A stretch of 64,000 bases of DNA from Salegentibacter sediminis (GTDB taxonomy: Bacteria; Bacteroidota; Bacteroidia; Flavobacteriales; Flavobacteriaceae), in NCBI RefSeq assembly GCF_002078605.1, contig NZ_MSJR01000002.1:1-64000 (forward strand), given 5' to 3'. Every line of letters begins with the position of its first letter. Within the stretch, counting starts at the first letter, position 1. The notes beneath the pieces are model-generated. The model made no database searches, had not been told where the DNA came from, and was given only the letters and a program-made list of their open reading frames with translations. Shown piece by piece: positions 44,007 to 53,061 of the stretch. The translations under genes and the position numbers were made by a program.

Positions 44007-44840
44007 ATGGTTGGGAATTACTTCGAATTCAGGTTTAAAATTGAGCCACTACAGCCGGGTTCAGAGATTCTTATTGCCGAATTGGGTTACCTGGGTTTTG
44101 AGAGTTTTGTAGAAGAAGAAGATGGCGTAACGGCTTATATTCCGGTGGAAGAATATGAAGAAGACCTGCTTGCCCAGGTGCATATCCTGCAATCTGATGA
44201 GGTGGAGATTTCATACTCAAAGAGCGAGATCGAGAAAGTAAACTGGAACGAAGAGTGGGAGAAAAATTTCAGTCCCATCGTGGTAGACGATCGTTGCAGC
44301 ATCCGGGCGACTTTTCATCCTTCGGCTGAAACCGAATATGAAATCGTGATAGATCCCAAGATGTCCTTCGGAACTGGTCATCATGCAACTACACATTTGA
44401 TGATTCAGCATATTCTGAAGAACGACTTTATCGATAAGAATGTGCTGGATATGGGCTGTGGCACTGGGGTTCTGGCTATTCTTGCCAGTATGAGAGGCGC
44501 ACATTTTGTGGATGCCATAGATATCGATAACTGGTGTTATCAGAATTCTTTGGAAAATGTAGAGCGCAATAATTGCGATAATGTAAGTGTAGAAGAAGGG
44601 GGTGCTGAACTGCTGGAAGGGCGTAAATACAATATTATCCTGGCCAATATTAACCGGAATATTTTGTTGCGTGACCTTCCCGTCTATGCAGCTTCCCTTG
44701 AAGAGAAGGGGGAGTTATATCTAAGCGGATTTTATGAAGAGGATATTTCGGCTATCCGCAAAGCCTGTGAAGAGCTAGGTTTAAAATATGTGGAACATTT
44801 CGAAAGAAATAACTGGGTAGCGGTAAAGTTTTCTAAATGA
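44007..44840 (+). CDS. prmA: Ribosomal protein L11 methyltransferase
   Basis: The 277-residue enzyme trimethylates ribosomal protein L11 with SAM. The N-terminal substrate-binding part (1-95) precedes the methyltransferase domain with DPKMSFGTGHHATT, motif I VLDMGCGTGVLAILAS, DAIDIDNWC and the NANINRNILL-type motif (ILANINRNILL). It begins one base after tpiA, which implies translational coupling. Confidence 0.95.
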   Translation: MVGNYFEFRFKIEPLQPGSEILIAELGYLGFESFVEEEDGVTAYIPVEEYEEDLLAQVHILQSDEVEISYSKSEIEKVNWNEEWEKNFSPIVVDDRCSIRATFHPSAETEYEIVIDPKMSFGTGHHATTHLMIQHILKNDFIDKNVLDMGCGTGVLAILASMRGAHFVDAIDIDNWCYQNSLENVERNNCDNVSVEEGGAELLEGRKYNIILANINRNILLRDLPVYAASLEEKGELYLSGFYEEDISAIRKACEELGLKYVEHFERNNWVAVKFSK

Positions 44841-44849
44841 GTTTTTTAT

Positions 44850-44857
44850 TACCTTTG
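44850..44857 (+). promoter_or_regulatory. Putative -7 box of clpS
   Basis: TACCTTTG fits TAnnTTTG and ends 15 nt before the first clpS ATG. Confidence 0.5.
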
Positions 44858-44872
44858 AGGTCCTAAAATTTG

Positions 44873-45154
44873 ATGATGATGAGTACTAAGGAAGAAGTTT
44901 TAGAAAAAGTTGTTAAAAAAACGGAAAAGAAAAAGCAAAACGAGATCATATTATATAATGATGATTATAATACTTTCGATCACGTTATAGAAACCCTTAT
45001 TTATGCCTGCGATCATACGCCGGAACAGGCCGAGCAATGTTCTCTGCTTGTTCACTACAAAGGGAAATGCACCGTAAAAACAGGGCCGTATGAAGATCTC
45101 AAGCCGCGTTGCTCAAAATTACTTGATGCCGGTTTAAGTGCAGAAATAGTTTAA
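44873..45154 (+). CDS. clpS: ClpS adaptor protein
   Basis: The protein has about 93 residues with a Lys/Glu-rich N-terminal tail. The ClpS core has IILYNDDYNTFDHVIETLI (the N-degron and ClpA contact region), HTPEQAEQCSLLVHYKGKC and the ending AGLSAEIV. ClpS brings N-end-rule substrates to the Clp unfoldase. Three consecutive ATG codons (44873, 44876, 44879) make the exact start uncertain; the difference is two residues. The gene has its own promoter box 32 nt after prmA. Confidence 0.94.
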   Translation: MMMSTKEEVLEKVVKKTEKKKQNEIILYNDDYNTFDHVIETLIYACDHTPEQAEQCSLLVHYKGKCTVKTGPYEDLKPRCSKLLDAGLSAEIV

Positions 45155-45199
45155 TAGAAAAAAATTTCAAGTTTCTTTTTCAGAATTTAAAATAAACAA

Positions 45200-45207
45200 T
45201 ATATTTG
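45200..45207 (+). promoter_or_regulatory. Putative -7 box of tRNA-Arg
   Basis: TATATTTG, full consensus, 36 nt before the tRNA 5' base. A leader of about 30 nt would be removed during processing. Confidence 0.6.
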
Positions 45208-45243
45208 CAGCCGCTTAACCGCTTAGGAAAAGCGATATTTAAT

Positions 45244-45317
45244 GGCCTTGTGGCGCAACTGAATAGCGCACCTGATTACGGCTCAGGAGGTTCCAGGTTT
45301 GAATCCTGGCAAGGTCA
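45244..45317 (+). tRNA. tRNA-Arg (anticodon ACG)
   Basis: A 74-nt cloverleaf with acceptor stem GGCCTTG/CAAGGTC (one G-U), discriminator A, D-arm GGCGCAACTGAATAGCGC, anticodon arm CCTGATTACGGCTCAGG (anticodon ACG) and T-arm CCAGGTTTGAATCCTGG. CCA is not encoded. A34 is expected to be edited to inosine by TadA, as is general for this tRNA. Confidence 0.96.
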
Positions 45318-45328
45318 CTTAAAACCAG

Positions 45329-45358
45329 AAAGTCTGCAGCTTTTGCTGCAGACTTTTT
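45329..45358 (+). terminator. Terminator of tRNA-Arg
   Basis: A perfect 12-bp stem AAAGTCTGCAGC / GCTGCAGACTTT with a TTTT loop and following T, 12 nt after the tRNA. Confidence 0.95.
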
Positions 45359-45411
45359 AATTTTCCGGAAAAGCTAAAGCTTGGGGAAACAATAAAATTT
45401 TACGCTATTCT

Positions 45412-45786
45412 TTACTCATACACCGAGTGCTCTTTCCAATATGAAATTTCGGGTGGGCCGGCTAGAAATTCCTCAGATTCAGCTTTAAACTGTTGGAGAT
45501 GCTCCGTTTCCATGTGCTGGTTCTTGTAGTAGTTTTCATCGTTCCATACCTCGTAAAGCAAAATATTGGAATTATCTTCTTTGTCTACGTGAAGTTTGAT
45601 CTTTACGAAATGGTCTTCCTTCTCAACTTCTTCTATGAGGCGTTCCATGCTTGCCAGGGCGTCTATATTTTTGTTGGGAAGAGTCTTGTATTTTACGATT
45701 ACGATAATCTCTTCACCCGTTTCCGTGTTACAGGCGGTGAAACTTGCCATCAGGCTTATGAGTAATAAGAGTACAATTTTTTTCAT
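45412..45786 (-). CDS. Antibiotic biosynthesis monooxygenase-like lipoprotein
   Basis: A 124-residue protein with lipoprotein signal MKKIVLLLLISLMASFTAC (Cys19). The mature part matches the ABM ferredoxin-like dimeric fold: IVIVKYKTLPNKN, DNSNILLYEVWNDENYYKNQ with the family Glu-x-Trp, and HLQQFKAE. Cytoplasmic relatives act on quinols or heme. A lipid-anchored, exported version is less usual and its substrate is unknown. Confidence 0.82.
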   Translation of the reverse strand: MKKIVLLLLISLMASFTACNTETGEEIIVIVKYKTLPNKNIDALASMERLIEEVEKEDHFVKIKLHVDKEDNSNILLYEVWNDENYYKNQHMETEHLQQFKAESEEFLAGPPEISYWKEHSVYE

Positions 45787-46494
45787 AATTCTTTTATTTT
45801 AATCTGAAGTGGATAGCCAATCAAAAATACAGCTTTCTACTTAAATTATAAGTTTTTCTGCACTTTCCCTGTAGGAAGCCTCACTTTCCCAGAACCACTG
45901 CAATACATTTCGGTTTCTACCAGCCCGATTTGGGAATATTTGTTAATAAAAATAAAGCCCTTAGGAGGCAGTCTTATCGATGCTAATATTTCTTGGCATG
46001 CCTATAACTTGTATGTTAAAAACACTATAAATGAGAGAATAGGATTTGTGAATATAGATTTTACTCTTAAATTACCTCGCATTTCCTAACCTTAGCTTTT
46101 TTAGATTAAGTTACTTAAGCTTTGATTATGAGAAATGTATCGCCGCAATGTAAAAAAAAGATACAGATACTTTTTTTGCCCCAAAACATTGCAGCTCTTT
46201 AAACCGGTGGTCTCCCCTGGAAATTCTTCCGGGGAGTTACCGGTGAAGAAGTAAAGTCTTATTATTTTATCTTTTCTATGGTAATTACAGGCTTTATTTT
46301 CGCTGGAATAAGCTTTCATTTTAAGTTTTAGCTGAAATCGCTCTCCTGTTAACCAAAGTTATTCTGACCTTTGAAACATTTCAAAGGAATGGATTTGATT
46401 AATATTTGTAGCTCACCAGACTCAGTTCGGCAACGGGCTTTCCGTATAATTTATTATCTTAGGGCAAGTTTTTATTTACTGAAATTAGCTGTCC
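45787..46494. other. 708-bp intergenic region with two strong inverted repeats
   Basis: No ORF here looks like a real protein. Two nested or adjacent inverted repeats stand out. The first has outer arms GCAATGT (46145-46151) / ACATTGC (46186-46192) and inner arms AAAAAAAG / CTTTTTTT. The second, at 46203-46244, pairs ACCGGT/ACCGGT, CTCCCC/GGGGAG and GGAA/TTCC around an ATTC loop. Neither is followed by a T-tract on the appropriate side. The right end should hold the promoter of the MscS gene, but no exact box is found. Confidence 0.6.
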
Positions 46495-48276
46495 ATGCAT
46501 TATTGTCTTTCCAGAATTTCAACTTTAAAATCTTTTCTATTTTTTCTGCTTTTATTTTCTTTTATGTCTTTCAATGCAGAGGCTCAAATTTTGGGTGCTC
46601 CGGCTGAAAATGAAGAGAAAGAAGAGGAAATTCCCGAAGACGCCCTGGGCCGGAGAAGCCCACGAGGAACGGTAATTGGTTTTATTGATGCTATGGCAGA
46701 CCGAAATTATTCCCGGGCCGCCAGGTACCTTGAATTTTCCAATGCTTCTAATCAAAAGGAACGCGAAGAAATTGTAAAGGTGCTACTGAACTTATTAGAC
46801 CAGGGAGGAGATATTCTGCCTTATTCCCTCATCAGTAACAACCCCGAGGGACGCACCGATGATAACCTGGATCAGGACACAGATAGAATTGGGAGCGTTT
46901 CGGCCGATGGCGAGGTGATAGACATTCTCCTGGTTCAAACAAAAGATGAAAATGCTTACCCTGTTTGGTTATTTTCGGAAGAAAGTTTAAGTGAGATTGC
47001 TTCTTTAACGCTGGATAAAACTGTTTTTGTTAACCGTATTATGCCAGGGTTTCTACAGAATCGTATCTGGGGAGGTGTGCCCGCCGGCCAATGGATAATT
47101 GCTGTATTGCTTATTATTCTAAGTTATGCTTTGGCCTGGGCTGTTATAAGCTTTATCAGTTTCCTTTTACCAAGGATAGTGAAAGCTGCAAAAAAAGATC
47201 CGGTTTCAGGTATTATTGGTGCCCTTAAACTGCCTTTAATGCTTTATGCTGCGGTTTGGGTCTTCGTGATTTTCTCCAGAAATATGGGCTTATCTATTAT
47301 CATAAGACAAAAATTTAGTGTACTCATCATTCTAACTGGTATAGCGGCCTTGCTTATACTTTTGTGGCGATTGTCTGATTTCCTGGGGAAGTATTCTCAA
47401 CAAAAGATGATTCTAAGAGGTAATCCTGCAGGAGTATCCATAGTCCTGTTTCTACAGAGAGCGGCGAAGATAGCTATAGTGATCTTTGGGGTTATTGCCA
47501 TTTTAGGAATACTGGGTATTGATGTTACTACCGGGCTGGCGGCACTGGGAATTGGTGGTATAGCTCTGGCCCTGGGAGCGCAAAAAACCATTGAAAATTT
47601 TGTAGGCAGTGTTACCCTTATCGCCGACAGACCAATACGGGTAGGCGATTTTTGCCGGGTAGGGGAGATCACCGGGACGGTAGAGAAAATAGGGGTGAGA
47701 TCTACCCGAATCCGTACCCTGGATCGTACCCTGGTGACCATCCCCAATGGCGCATTTTCTTCAGATACCATTGAGAATTATGCTTACCGTGATAAATTTC
47801 GGTTTAACAGCATTATTAATTTCCGTTATGAAACAAGTCCCGACCAGCTGAGATTTCTCTTAGCCGAATTAAGGAAAGTTCTTTATTCTCATCCCAAGGT
47901 TTTTGATGACCCTGCAAGAATTAGATTTATTGGGTTTGGGGCCAGCTCCCTGGATATTGAAATCTTTGCATATCTAAATGCCTTAGATTATAATGACTTT
48001 TTGGAAATAAGGGAAGACCTGATGCTTTTAATGATGGACGTGGTAGAACGCAGTGGCACCGATTTCGCTTTCCCTTCTCAAACACTTTACTTCGCTAAAG
48101 ATGCCGGGCTCTCCCGGGAAAAAGGCGAAATTGCAGAAAACCAGGTGAAAAAATGGCGGGAAAAAGGCGAAATGCCTATTCCTAAATACAGCGAAGAGCA
48201 AATCGAAGCGCTGCGATCATCGCTCGATTATCCGCCGGAAGGCTCTGTGACCAGGAAAGGTACACCTGAAAATTAA
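46495..48276 (+). CDS. MscS-family mechanosensitive ion channel
   Basis: The 593-residue protein has a signal peptide (about 1-30, ending FNAEA). An extracytoplasmic domain (about 31-195) precedes four or five membrane helices and the MscS pore and beta domain (about 345-520). The pore helix is LAALGIGGIALALGAQKTIENF, with the Gly/Ala packing of TM3. The beta domain begins DRPIRVGDFCRVGEITGTVE, and RTLDRTLVTIPNGAF is typical. It opens under membrane tension to release solutes on osmotic downshift. The N-terminal sensor domain is of unknown type. Confidence 0.92.
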   Translation: MHYCLSRISTLKSFLFFLLLFSFMSFNAEAQILGAPAENEEKEEEIPEDALGRRSPRGTVIGFIDAMADRNYSRAARYLEFSNASNQKEREEIVKVLLNLLDQGGDILPYSLISNNPEGRTDDNLDQDTDRIGSVSADGEVIDILLVQTKDENAYPVWLFSEESLSEIASLTLDKTVFVNRIMPGFLQNRIWGGVPAGQWIIAVLLIILSYALAWAVISFISFLLPRIVKAAKKDPVSGIIGALKLPLMLYAAVWVFVIFSRNMGLSIIIRQKFSVLIILTGIAALLILLWRLSDFLGKYSQQKMILRGNPAGVSIVLFLQRAAKIAIVIFGVIAILGILGIDVTTGLAALGIGGIALALGAQKTIENFVGSVTLIADRPIRVGDFCRVGEITGTVEKIGVRSTRIRTLDRTLVTIPNGAFSSDTIENYAYRDKFRFNSIINFRYETSPDQLRFLLAELRKVLYSHPKVFDDPARIRFIGFGASSLDIEIFAYLNALDYNDFLEIREDLMLLMMDVVERSGTDFAFPSQTLYFAKDAGLSREKGEIAENQVKKWREKGEMPIPKYSEEQIEALRSSLDYPPEGSVTRKGTPEN

Positions 48277-48286
48277 CTAAAATCCA

Positions 48287-49444
48287 TTAAGTATTTTCGG
48301 AAGAAACCTGAGACTCCCTGAATTTTAAGACTTGTCTCGAGATTGGGATAAGCATTAATCCGGCGAGAAGGAAAAGTCCAAAGGAAACTCTCAAATTAAA
48401 AAGATGAGCGATGTAACCAACAATGGGCGGGCCCAGCAACATTCCCGCAATGGCATAGGTAGTCACTATAGAAATAGCCATTCCGGGAGAATATTTTTCC
48501 GAAGAACCCGCAAGTAGAAAGCTCATAGGCACTACAGCAGCCACGCCGAGACCAACCAGGCAAAATCCAACCAGCGCCGCCCAGAAATTAGGGAAAAGGG
48601 TCATCAATAGAATCCCCGAGATGATAAACATCGAACTTATCATATAGGTTTTCTGCATTCCGAGCCGTTCCATTATCTTATCTGAATAAAACCTGGAAAG
48701 TGCCATAAAAATCATAAAGATGAGGTAACCCAGGGTGAAAATATCCTCGTTCACTACATCTCTAAAGTACACGCCACTCCAGTCGAACATGCCGCCTTCG
48801 CATAATGCCGCAAAAAATACAAGCAGGCCCAGGTAGAGGATGAATTTATCGGGTTTTCCGAGTCTTAATTTATTTCCTGCCGTAGATCTGTCTTTTTTCA
48901 GCAGAAATGAAAAGCTTGCTGCTGCCGCCAGGATTCCTGCGATAACGATTATAAGTATATGGCTAAATATAGGTATTTCCAGTTTTATCATTAAAGTGGA
49001 AACTGCAACCCCGGCTACACCGCCAGTACTCCATAGGCCGTGAAAAGATCCTATTATCTTTCGCTCAAATTTTTTCTGAAGGCTTAGGGATTGGGTGTTT
49101 ATGGCTATATTGAAAATTCGCATTGAAAAAGCGAAGAGGGAGATTGATATCACCAGGGTGAATATATTGTAGGTAAATCCTATTCCCAGCAAGCCCAATG
49201 CCAGCAAAACAAAGGAGGCCAGCAAGGGGAATCGGCTTTCGAATTTGGAAACAAGCCAGCCAGAAATTGGCAGTCCTATCATAGAACTTACGGGCATTGT
49301 GATGAGTAAATTTCCCAATTCTGCCTCATTCAGGTCAAAGAATGTCTTCAGGCTGGGTATGCGGGAAGCCCAGGTCGAAAAGAAAAAACCCGAGATAAAA
49401 AAGTAGGTGCTTAAAGCTATGCGTTGTTTCTTCCTGCTTTCCAT
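48287..49444 (-). CDS. MFS transporter (YbjJ-like)
   Basis: From ATG 49444 the protein has 385 residues; a TTG six codons upstream is less likely. Twelve membrane helices are predicted. The region FFISGFFFSTWASRIPSLK and SFHGLWSTGGVAG are typical of the YbjJ-like group of the major facilitator superfamily. The central loop is short (LKKDRSTAGNKLRLGKPDK). Substrate unknown. It converges with the MscS gene with a 10-bp gap. Confidence 0.87.
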   Translation of the reverse strand: MESRKKQRIALSTYFFISGFFFSTWASRIPSLKTFFDLNEAELGNLLITMPVSSMIGLPISGWLVSKFESRFPLLASFVLLALGLLGIGFTYNIFTLVISISLFAFSMRIFNIAINTQSLSLQKKFERKIIGSFHGLWSTGGVAGVAVSTLMIKLEIPIFSHILIIVIAGILAAAASFSFLLKKDRSTAGNKLRLGKPDKFILYLGLLVFFAALCEGGMFDWSGVYFRDVVNEDIFTLGYLIFMIFMALSRFYSDKIMERLGMQKTYMISSMFIISGILLMTLFPNFWAALVGFCLVGLGVAAVVPMSFLLAGSSEKYSPGMAISIVTTYAIAGMLLGPPIVGYIAHLFNLRVSFGLFLLAGLMLIPISRQVLKFRESQVSSENT

Positions 49445-49560
49445 GGTGACTGCAAGCTGCAAATATCTTTGCTATTTCCTATTCCTGAAGAGAATTATTT
49501 TTGAATGGATTATTTTTGCTCAAGTGTAATCTTCAGGTTAACTATAGCAAAATAAAATGA

Positions 49561-50292
49561 CTAACTTTTTCCGGTAGGCTTTATTAATAGCTCGTTCACG
49601 TTTACCGAAGCCGGCTGGGTTAATGCATAATAGACGGCATCGGCGATATTTTCGGGCTTTAGTTTGGGCTCCTTGCCACCATATTCTTTATCTCCTAAAA
49701 GCTCTTCATCACTAATATCTTTCCGAAGATCTGTTTCTACGGTTCCCGGTTCAATGGAAGTGACCCTGATATTAAATTCAGGAGAAAGCTCCATGCGCAT
49801 TGCTCTGGAAAGCTCAATAACCGCCGCTTTAGAAGCTCCGTAAACCGCACCACCTTCAAAGATCTCTTTCCCGTCAACCGAAGCGATATTGATTATATGT
49901 CCGCTTTTTTGCTTTTTCATAGCCGGAAGAACCTCGTGAATGCAACGCAGTGTTCCTTTTACATTTACTTCAATCGTTTGCAGCCATTCCTCCAAATGAC
50001 GGTTTTTTAAGTAGGTGAGGGGCATGACCCCGGCAGAATTTACCAGGATGTCTATTTTCCCGAATTCATTCCTTATTTTCTCAAAGGCACCATTCACACT
50101 TGCGGTACTGCTTACATCCATTCCAGCGATAAAACTTTCCGTTGGGAGTTTCTTTTTAATCTCTGCCAGTTTTTCCAGGCTGCGGCTGGCCAGGGCAACT
50201 TTGCAACCTTCGGCCGAGAGTTTTGTTGCAATTGCTCTTCCTATTCCGCTGCTCGCGCCAGTTACTACGGCAACTTTCCCTTTTAAATCCAT
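49561..50292 (-). CDS. SDR-family oxidoreductase
   Basis: From ATG 50292 the protein has 243 residues and starts MDLKGKVAVVTGASSGIGRA; a TTG ten codons upstream is rejected because it adds an Arg/Lys-rich tail. The classical SDR features are the NAD(P) motif TGASSGIG (11-18), NSAGVM, Ser138 (NIASVDG), Tyr151 and Lys155 (YGASK). ASRS after the second strand suggests NADP preference. Substrate unknown. Confidence 0.9.
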   Translation of the reverse strand: MDLKGKVAVVTGASSGIGRAIATKLSAEGCKVALASRSLEKLAEIKKKLPTESFIAGMDVSSTASVNGAFEKIRNEFGKIDILVNSAGVMPLTYLKNRHLEEWLQTIEVNVKGTLRCIHEVLPAMKKQKSGHIINIASVDGKEIFEGGAVYGASKAAVIELSRAMRMELSPEFNIRVTSIEPGTVETDLRKDISDEELLGDKEYGGKEPKLKPENIADAVYYALTQPASVNVNELLIKPTGKS

Positions 50293-50487
50293 AATTTTTC
50301 TTTTCCTTAAATATCGCTTCAATTTTTCGGTTTAGACGTTAAGGAGATTTTAAATAACAGAGATTTAAGTTTCTTTGGAAAATCTTCCGCTTAATATTTA
50401 TAATTCTCCTAAGCCTTCTTTAACCCTGTTTTAACGGGCTTATGCTTTCATTTTTAATAAGTTGCAGGGAGAACCAAAAAAATAAAT

Positions 50488-51138
50488 ATGAAACTGAAAG
50501 CCTTATTTTTGAATTGCACCTTAAAAAAATCACCCAAAACCTCTAACACCGAAGCCTTTATTGAACAGGCCGAAAAAGTTTTTAATGACCTGGAGGTTAC
50601 TACTGAAATCCTTCGTGTGGTAGACCATGAGGTAGCCTTCGGTAACACTTCTGATGAAGGAAAAGGAGATGAATGGCCAGATATTCTTAAAAAAGTAAAA
50701 CAAGCCGATATTTTAATCCTTGCGACCCCAATTTGGCGTGGAGATCGCAGTGCCGTAGCCAAATTGGTAGGAGAGCGTTTTGACGGCATTATGGAAGAAG
50801 GAAGCGATAAGAACGGGCAATACCCTACCTATAATAAAGTTGCCGGGGTAATGGTAGATGGTAATGAAGACGGAGCCAAAAAAGCCATTTCCAGTATGCT
50901 TTTCGATCTTTCTGAACAAGGTTTCAGCATTCCTGTAAACGCATTTAGCTATTACGTTGGAGAAGCCGGCCCTGGCCCCAGCTATATTGAAGCCGAAGCT
51001 GATAATCATGAATTCACCAATAATATGATCTTGCTTATGGCTAATAACCTGGTGCACCTTGCCAAAAGCTTAAAAGAAAATCCCTATCCTACCAATGTGA
51101 AAAAATTGGAGAAAGAAGCCGAAAAAATGAGCAAGTAG
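50488..51138 (+). CDS. Flavodoxin-family NAD(P)H-dependent reductase
   Basis: The 216-residue protein has a flavodoxin-like fold. The FMN phosphate loop is LFLNCTLKKSPKTSNTEAFI, ILATPIWRGDRSAVAKLV forms the second flavin-binding loop, and FSYYVGEAGPGPSYIEA the third. It resembles NADPH-dependent FMN reductases and WrbA-like proteins. Substrate unknown. It is followed after 38 bp by apt. Confidence 0.88.
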   Translation: MKLKALFLNCTLKKSPKTSNTEAFIEQAEKVFNDLEVTTEILRVVDHEVAFGNTSDEGKGDEWPDILKKVKQADILILATPIWRGDRSAVAKLVGERFDGIMEEGSDKNGQYPTYNKVAGVMVDGNEDGAKKAISSMLFDLSEQGFSIPVNAFSYYVGEAGPGPSYIEAEADNHEFTNNMILLMANNLVHLAKSLKENPYPTNVKKLEKEAEKMSK

Positions 51139-51176
51139 GCTTTCTTCTAATTAGGGAGGTTTCTTATCTTGCGCTT

Positions 51177-51692
51177 ATGATAAATCTTGAGCAATATATA
51201 AGAGACATCCCTGATTTTCCTAAAAAAGGGGTTGTTTATAAAGATATTTCCCCAATGCTTCAAAGTCCGGAGGCCATGCGCTTTGCGGTAGCCTCTTTTA
51301 TTGAAAAATTAAATGGTGAAAAAATCGATAAAGTTATTGGAGTGGAATCCCGCGGATTTTTTTTCGCAACCCTTTTAGCTGAAAAGCTTAATGCAGGTTT
51401 TATTCCAATTAGAAAACCGGGAAAGCTTCCCTATAAAACCCACACCGAAGCTTACGAGCTGGAATACGGCACCGATTCTTTGGAGATCCATCAGGATGCT
51501 ATAAAAAAAGGGGAGAGGGTATTGATTCATGACGATGTATTGGCCACCGGTGGTACGGCGCTGGCCGCCTGTAACCTGGTTGAAAAACTAGGCGGAGAGA
51601 TCGTGCAATGTAATTTTCTGGTGGAAATTAGCTTCTTGAAAGGCCGGGAAAAACTAAAGAATTACCCCGTAGAATCTTTGTTGAGATATTAA
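51177..51692 (+). CDS. apt: Adenine phosphoribosyltransferase
   Basis: A 171-residue purine-salvage enzyme that makes AMP from adenine and PRPP. Signatures are DIPDFPKKGVVYKDISPML, GVESRGFFFATLLAEKL, RKPGKLPYKT and the PRPP loop VLIHDDVLATGGTALAA (116-131). A near-consensus box TATCTTG lies just before the ATG. The stop codon overlaps that of the convergent 50-residue gene. Confidence 0.96.
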   Translation: MINLEQYIRDIPDFPKKGVVYKDISPMLQSPEAMRFAVASFIEKLNGEKIDKVIGVESRGFFFATLLAEKLNAGFIPIRKPGKLPYKTHTEAYELEYGTDSLEIHQDAIKKGERVLIHDDVLATGGTALAACNLVEKLGGEIVQCNFLVEISFLKGREKLKNYPVESLLRY

Positions 51693-51841
51693 TCGAGGGC
51701 ATTCTTGGTGACCCAGAGCTTCCAACCTATAATTGCCATCTGTAGCTTGCTGGCTTTCTGTAAGTCAAGCTGTTTTTTTGAATAGCTGGGTAAAACTTTT
51801 TTGTTCATTTTCGCCAGAAATTTAAAGAACTTCTTTTTCAT
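51689..51841 (-). CDS. 50-residue basic small protein
   Basis: An ORF of 50 codons on the minus strand, ATG at 51841 and TAA at 51691-51689. It opens MKKKFFKFLAKMNKKVLPSY and ends IIGWKLWVTKNALD. It is rich in Lys and aromatic residues, amphipathic, and lacks a signal peptide. I believe similar short proteins occur beside apt or elsewhere in Flavobacteriaceae, but the function is unknown. The compact fit against apt, whose stop codon it overlaps, supports it as a real gene. Confidence 0.72.
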   Translation of the reverse strand: MKKKFFKFLAKMNKKVLPSYSKKQLDLQKASKLQMAIIGWKLWVTKNALD

Positions 51842-51995
51842 AGGTCTGTTAGTTTCAACCAAAGATATTGAAAATCAAAGAATAGTGATAGGATAAAAGT
51901 AATGAGTCGGAAGATGGATTTTACTTTTTAAGAAATTTTAAAATTTTGTTTTAATCCCAGGCCACAGTTTCTTTTATCTTCGCAAAAAAATATTG

Positions 51996-52943
51996 ATGAG
52001 CATACTTTTTATTTTAATAGGGCTGGCGCTTTTAGTAGTTGGAGGTGAGTTTTTGGTGAGGGCGGCAGTTGCTTTATCTTTTAAATTGAGTGTCTCCCGC
52101 ATGGTGATAGGGCTCACGGTAGTTTCTTTTGCTACATCTGCACCCGAACTAATTGTGAGTCTGCAGGCCGCCCTCGATGGGTTTTCAGATATTTCCCTGG
52201 GTAATGTAATAGGTTCCAATGTCGCTAATATAGGCCTGGTTTTAGGAATCACGGCTATTATTTCGTCTCTCGCCGTAGATCGTGAGTTTTACCGTTTCAA
52301 CTGGCCAGTAATGATGCTTTTTTCAATTGCTCTTTATTATTTCCTGGCTTCAGGAGAAAACATCTCTCGCCTGGAAGGCTTAGCTCTCATTATTGGGCTG
52401 GTGATCTATCTTATCCTACTTATCTATCGCTCGAGAAAAAAAGCTGAATTGCCTGTAGAAGGGATTGATGATTCTTTAAAGGAAACCACCAATTTTAAAA
52501 TGATAATCTGGCTTTTAATTGGCGGTGGTACCCTGTGGGGCGGTTCAGAATTATTGGTTTCCGGGGCGGTCGACCTGGCAACAAACTTAGGAGTGAGCGA
52601 ACGCGTTATCTCAGTTACTATGATCGCCATAGGGACAAGTGTACCCGAACTGGCAGCCTCGGTAATTGCGGCTTTAAAAAAGGAGAAAGCAATTTCTCTG
52701 GGGAATCTTATTGGCTCTAATATTTTCAATATCGCTTCGGTTTTGGGTCTAACAGCACTTATTCAACCTATTTACTTACAGTCTGATAAAATTCTTTCCA
52801 GCGATATATTCTGGATGATCGCTATCTCTTTTGTATTAATTCCCCTGGCATTTTTGCCTAAACAATATATTATAAGCCGATATAAAGGTATGATATTGTT
52901 TGTAGGATATGTAATTTTTATCGGTCTTGCATTTTTGGGATAA
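51996..52943 (+). CDS. Calcium/sodium antiporter (CaCA family, YrbG-like)
   Basis: From ATG 51996 the protein has 315 residues; the preceding TTG is not needed. Ten membrane helices form two inverted halves. The alpha-1 repeat is FATSAPELIVSLQAAL with GNVIGSNVANIGLVLG, and the alpha-2 repeat is IGTSVPELAASVIAAL with GNLIGSNIFNIASVLG. The Glu in each PEL motif is the ion ligand in the family. It exchanges Na+ for Ca2+ or related cations across the inner membrane. Confidence 0.93.
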   Translation: MSILFILIGLALLVVGGEFLVRAAVALSFKLSVSRMVIGLTVVSFATSAPELIVSLQAALDGFSDISLGNVIGSNVANIGLVLGITAIISSLAVDREFYRFNWPVMMLFSIALYYFLASGENISRLEGLALIIGLVIYLILLIYRSRKKAELPVEGIDDSLKETTNFKMIIWLLIGGGTLWGGSELLVSGAVDLATNLGVSERVISVTMIAIGTSVPELAASVIAALKKEKAISLGNLIGSNIFNIASVLGLTALIQPIYLQSDKILSSDIFWMIAISFVLIPLAFLPKQYIISRYKGMILFVGYVIFIGLAFLG

Positions 52944-52996
52944 AATTAGGGGGTTGTATTAATAAAAGTTAAAAAATTAAATCTTATACCCTATTA

Positions 52997-53030
52997 TTTG
53001 GAGGGGGTACGATTAAAATACCTACATTTG
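52997..53030 (+). promoter_or_regulatory. Promoter of glnN
   Basis: TTTG (52997-53000), 22 nt, TACATTTG (53023-53030). Both boxes and spacing fit the flavobacterial consensus. The leader would be about 25 nt. Confidence 0.68.
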
Positions 53031-53061
53031 ATGCTGAAATTTAAAATTCAAACAGCACAAT

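Noticed and set aside
45164-45243. Second tRNA next to tRNA-Arg
   Set aside because: The repeated ccgctta in the leader does not fold into a cloverleaf.
46002-46020. Possible sigma-54 promoter (ttggcatgcctataacttg-like)
   Set aside because: The GG element is present but the GC element at the required distance is missing, and no gene follows closely.
46101-46319. Minus-strand ORF of 72 codons
   Set aside because: It runs through the two strong inverted repeats and homopolymer tracts. Its product has no recognisable pattern.
46371-46607. Plus-strand ORF of 78 codons
   Set aside because: It overlaps the start of the MscS gene in another frame and lacks a conserved feature.
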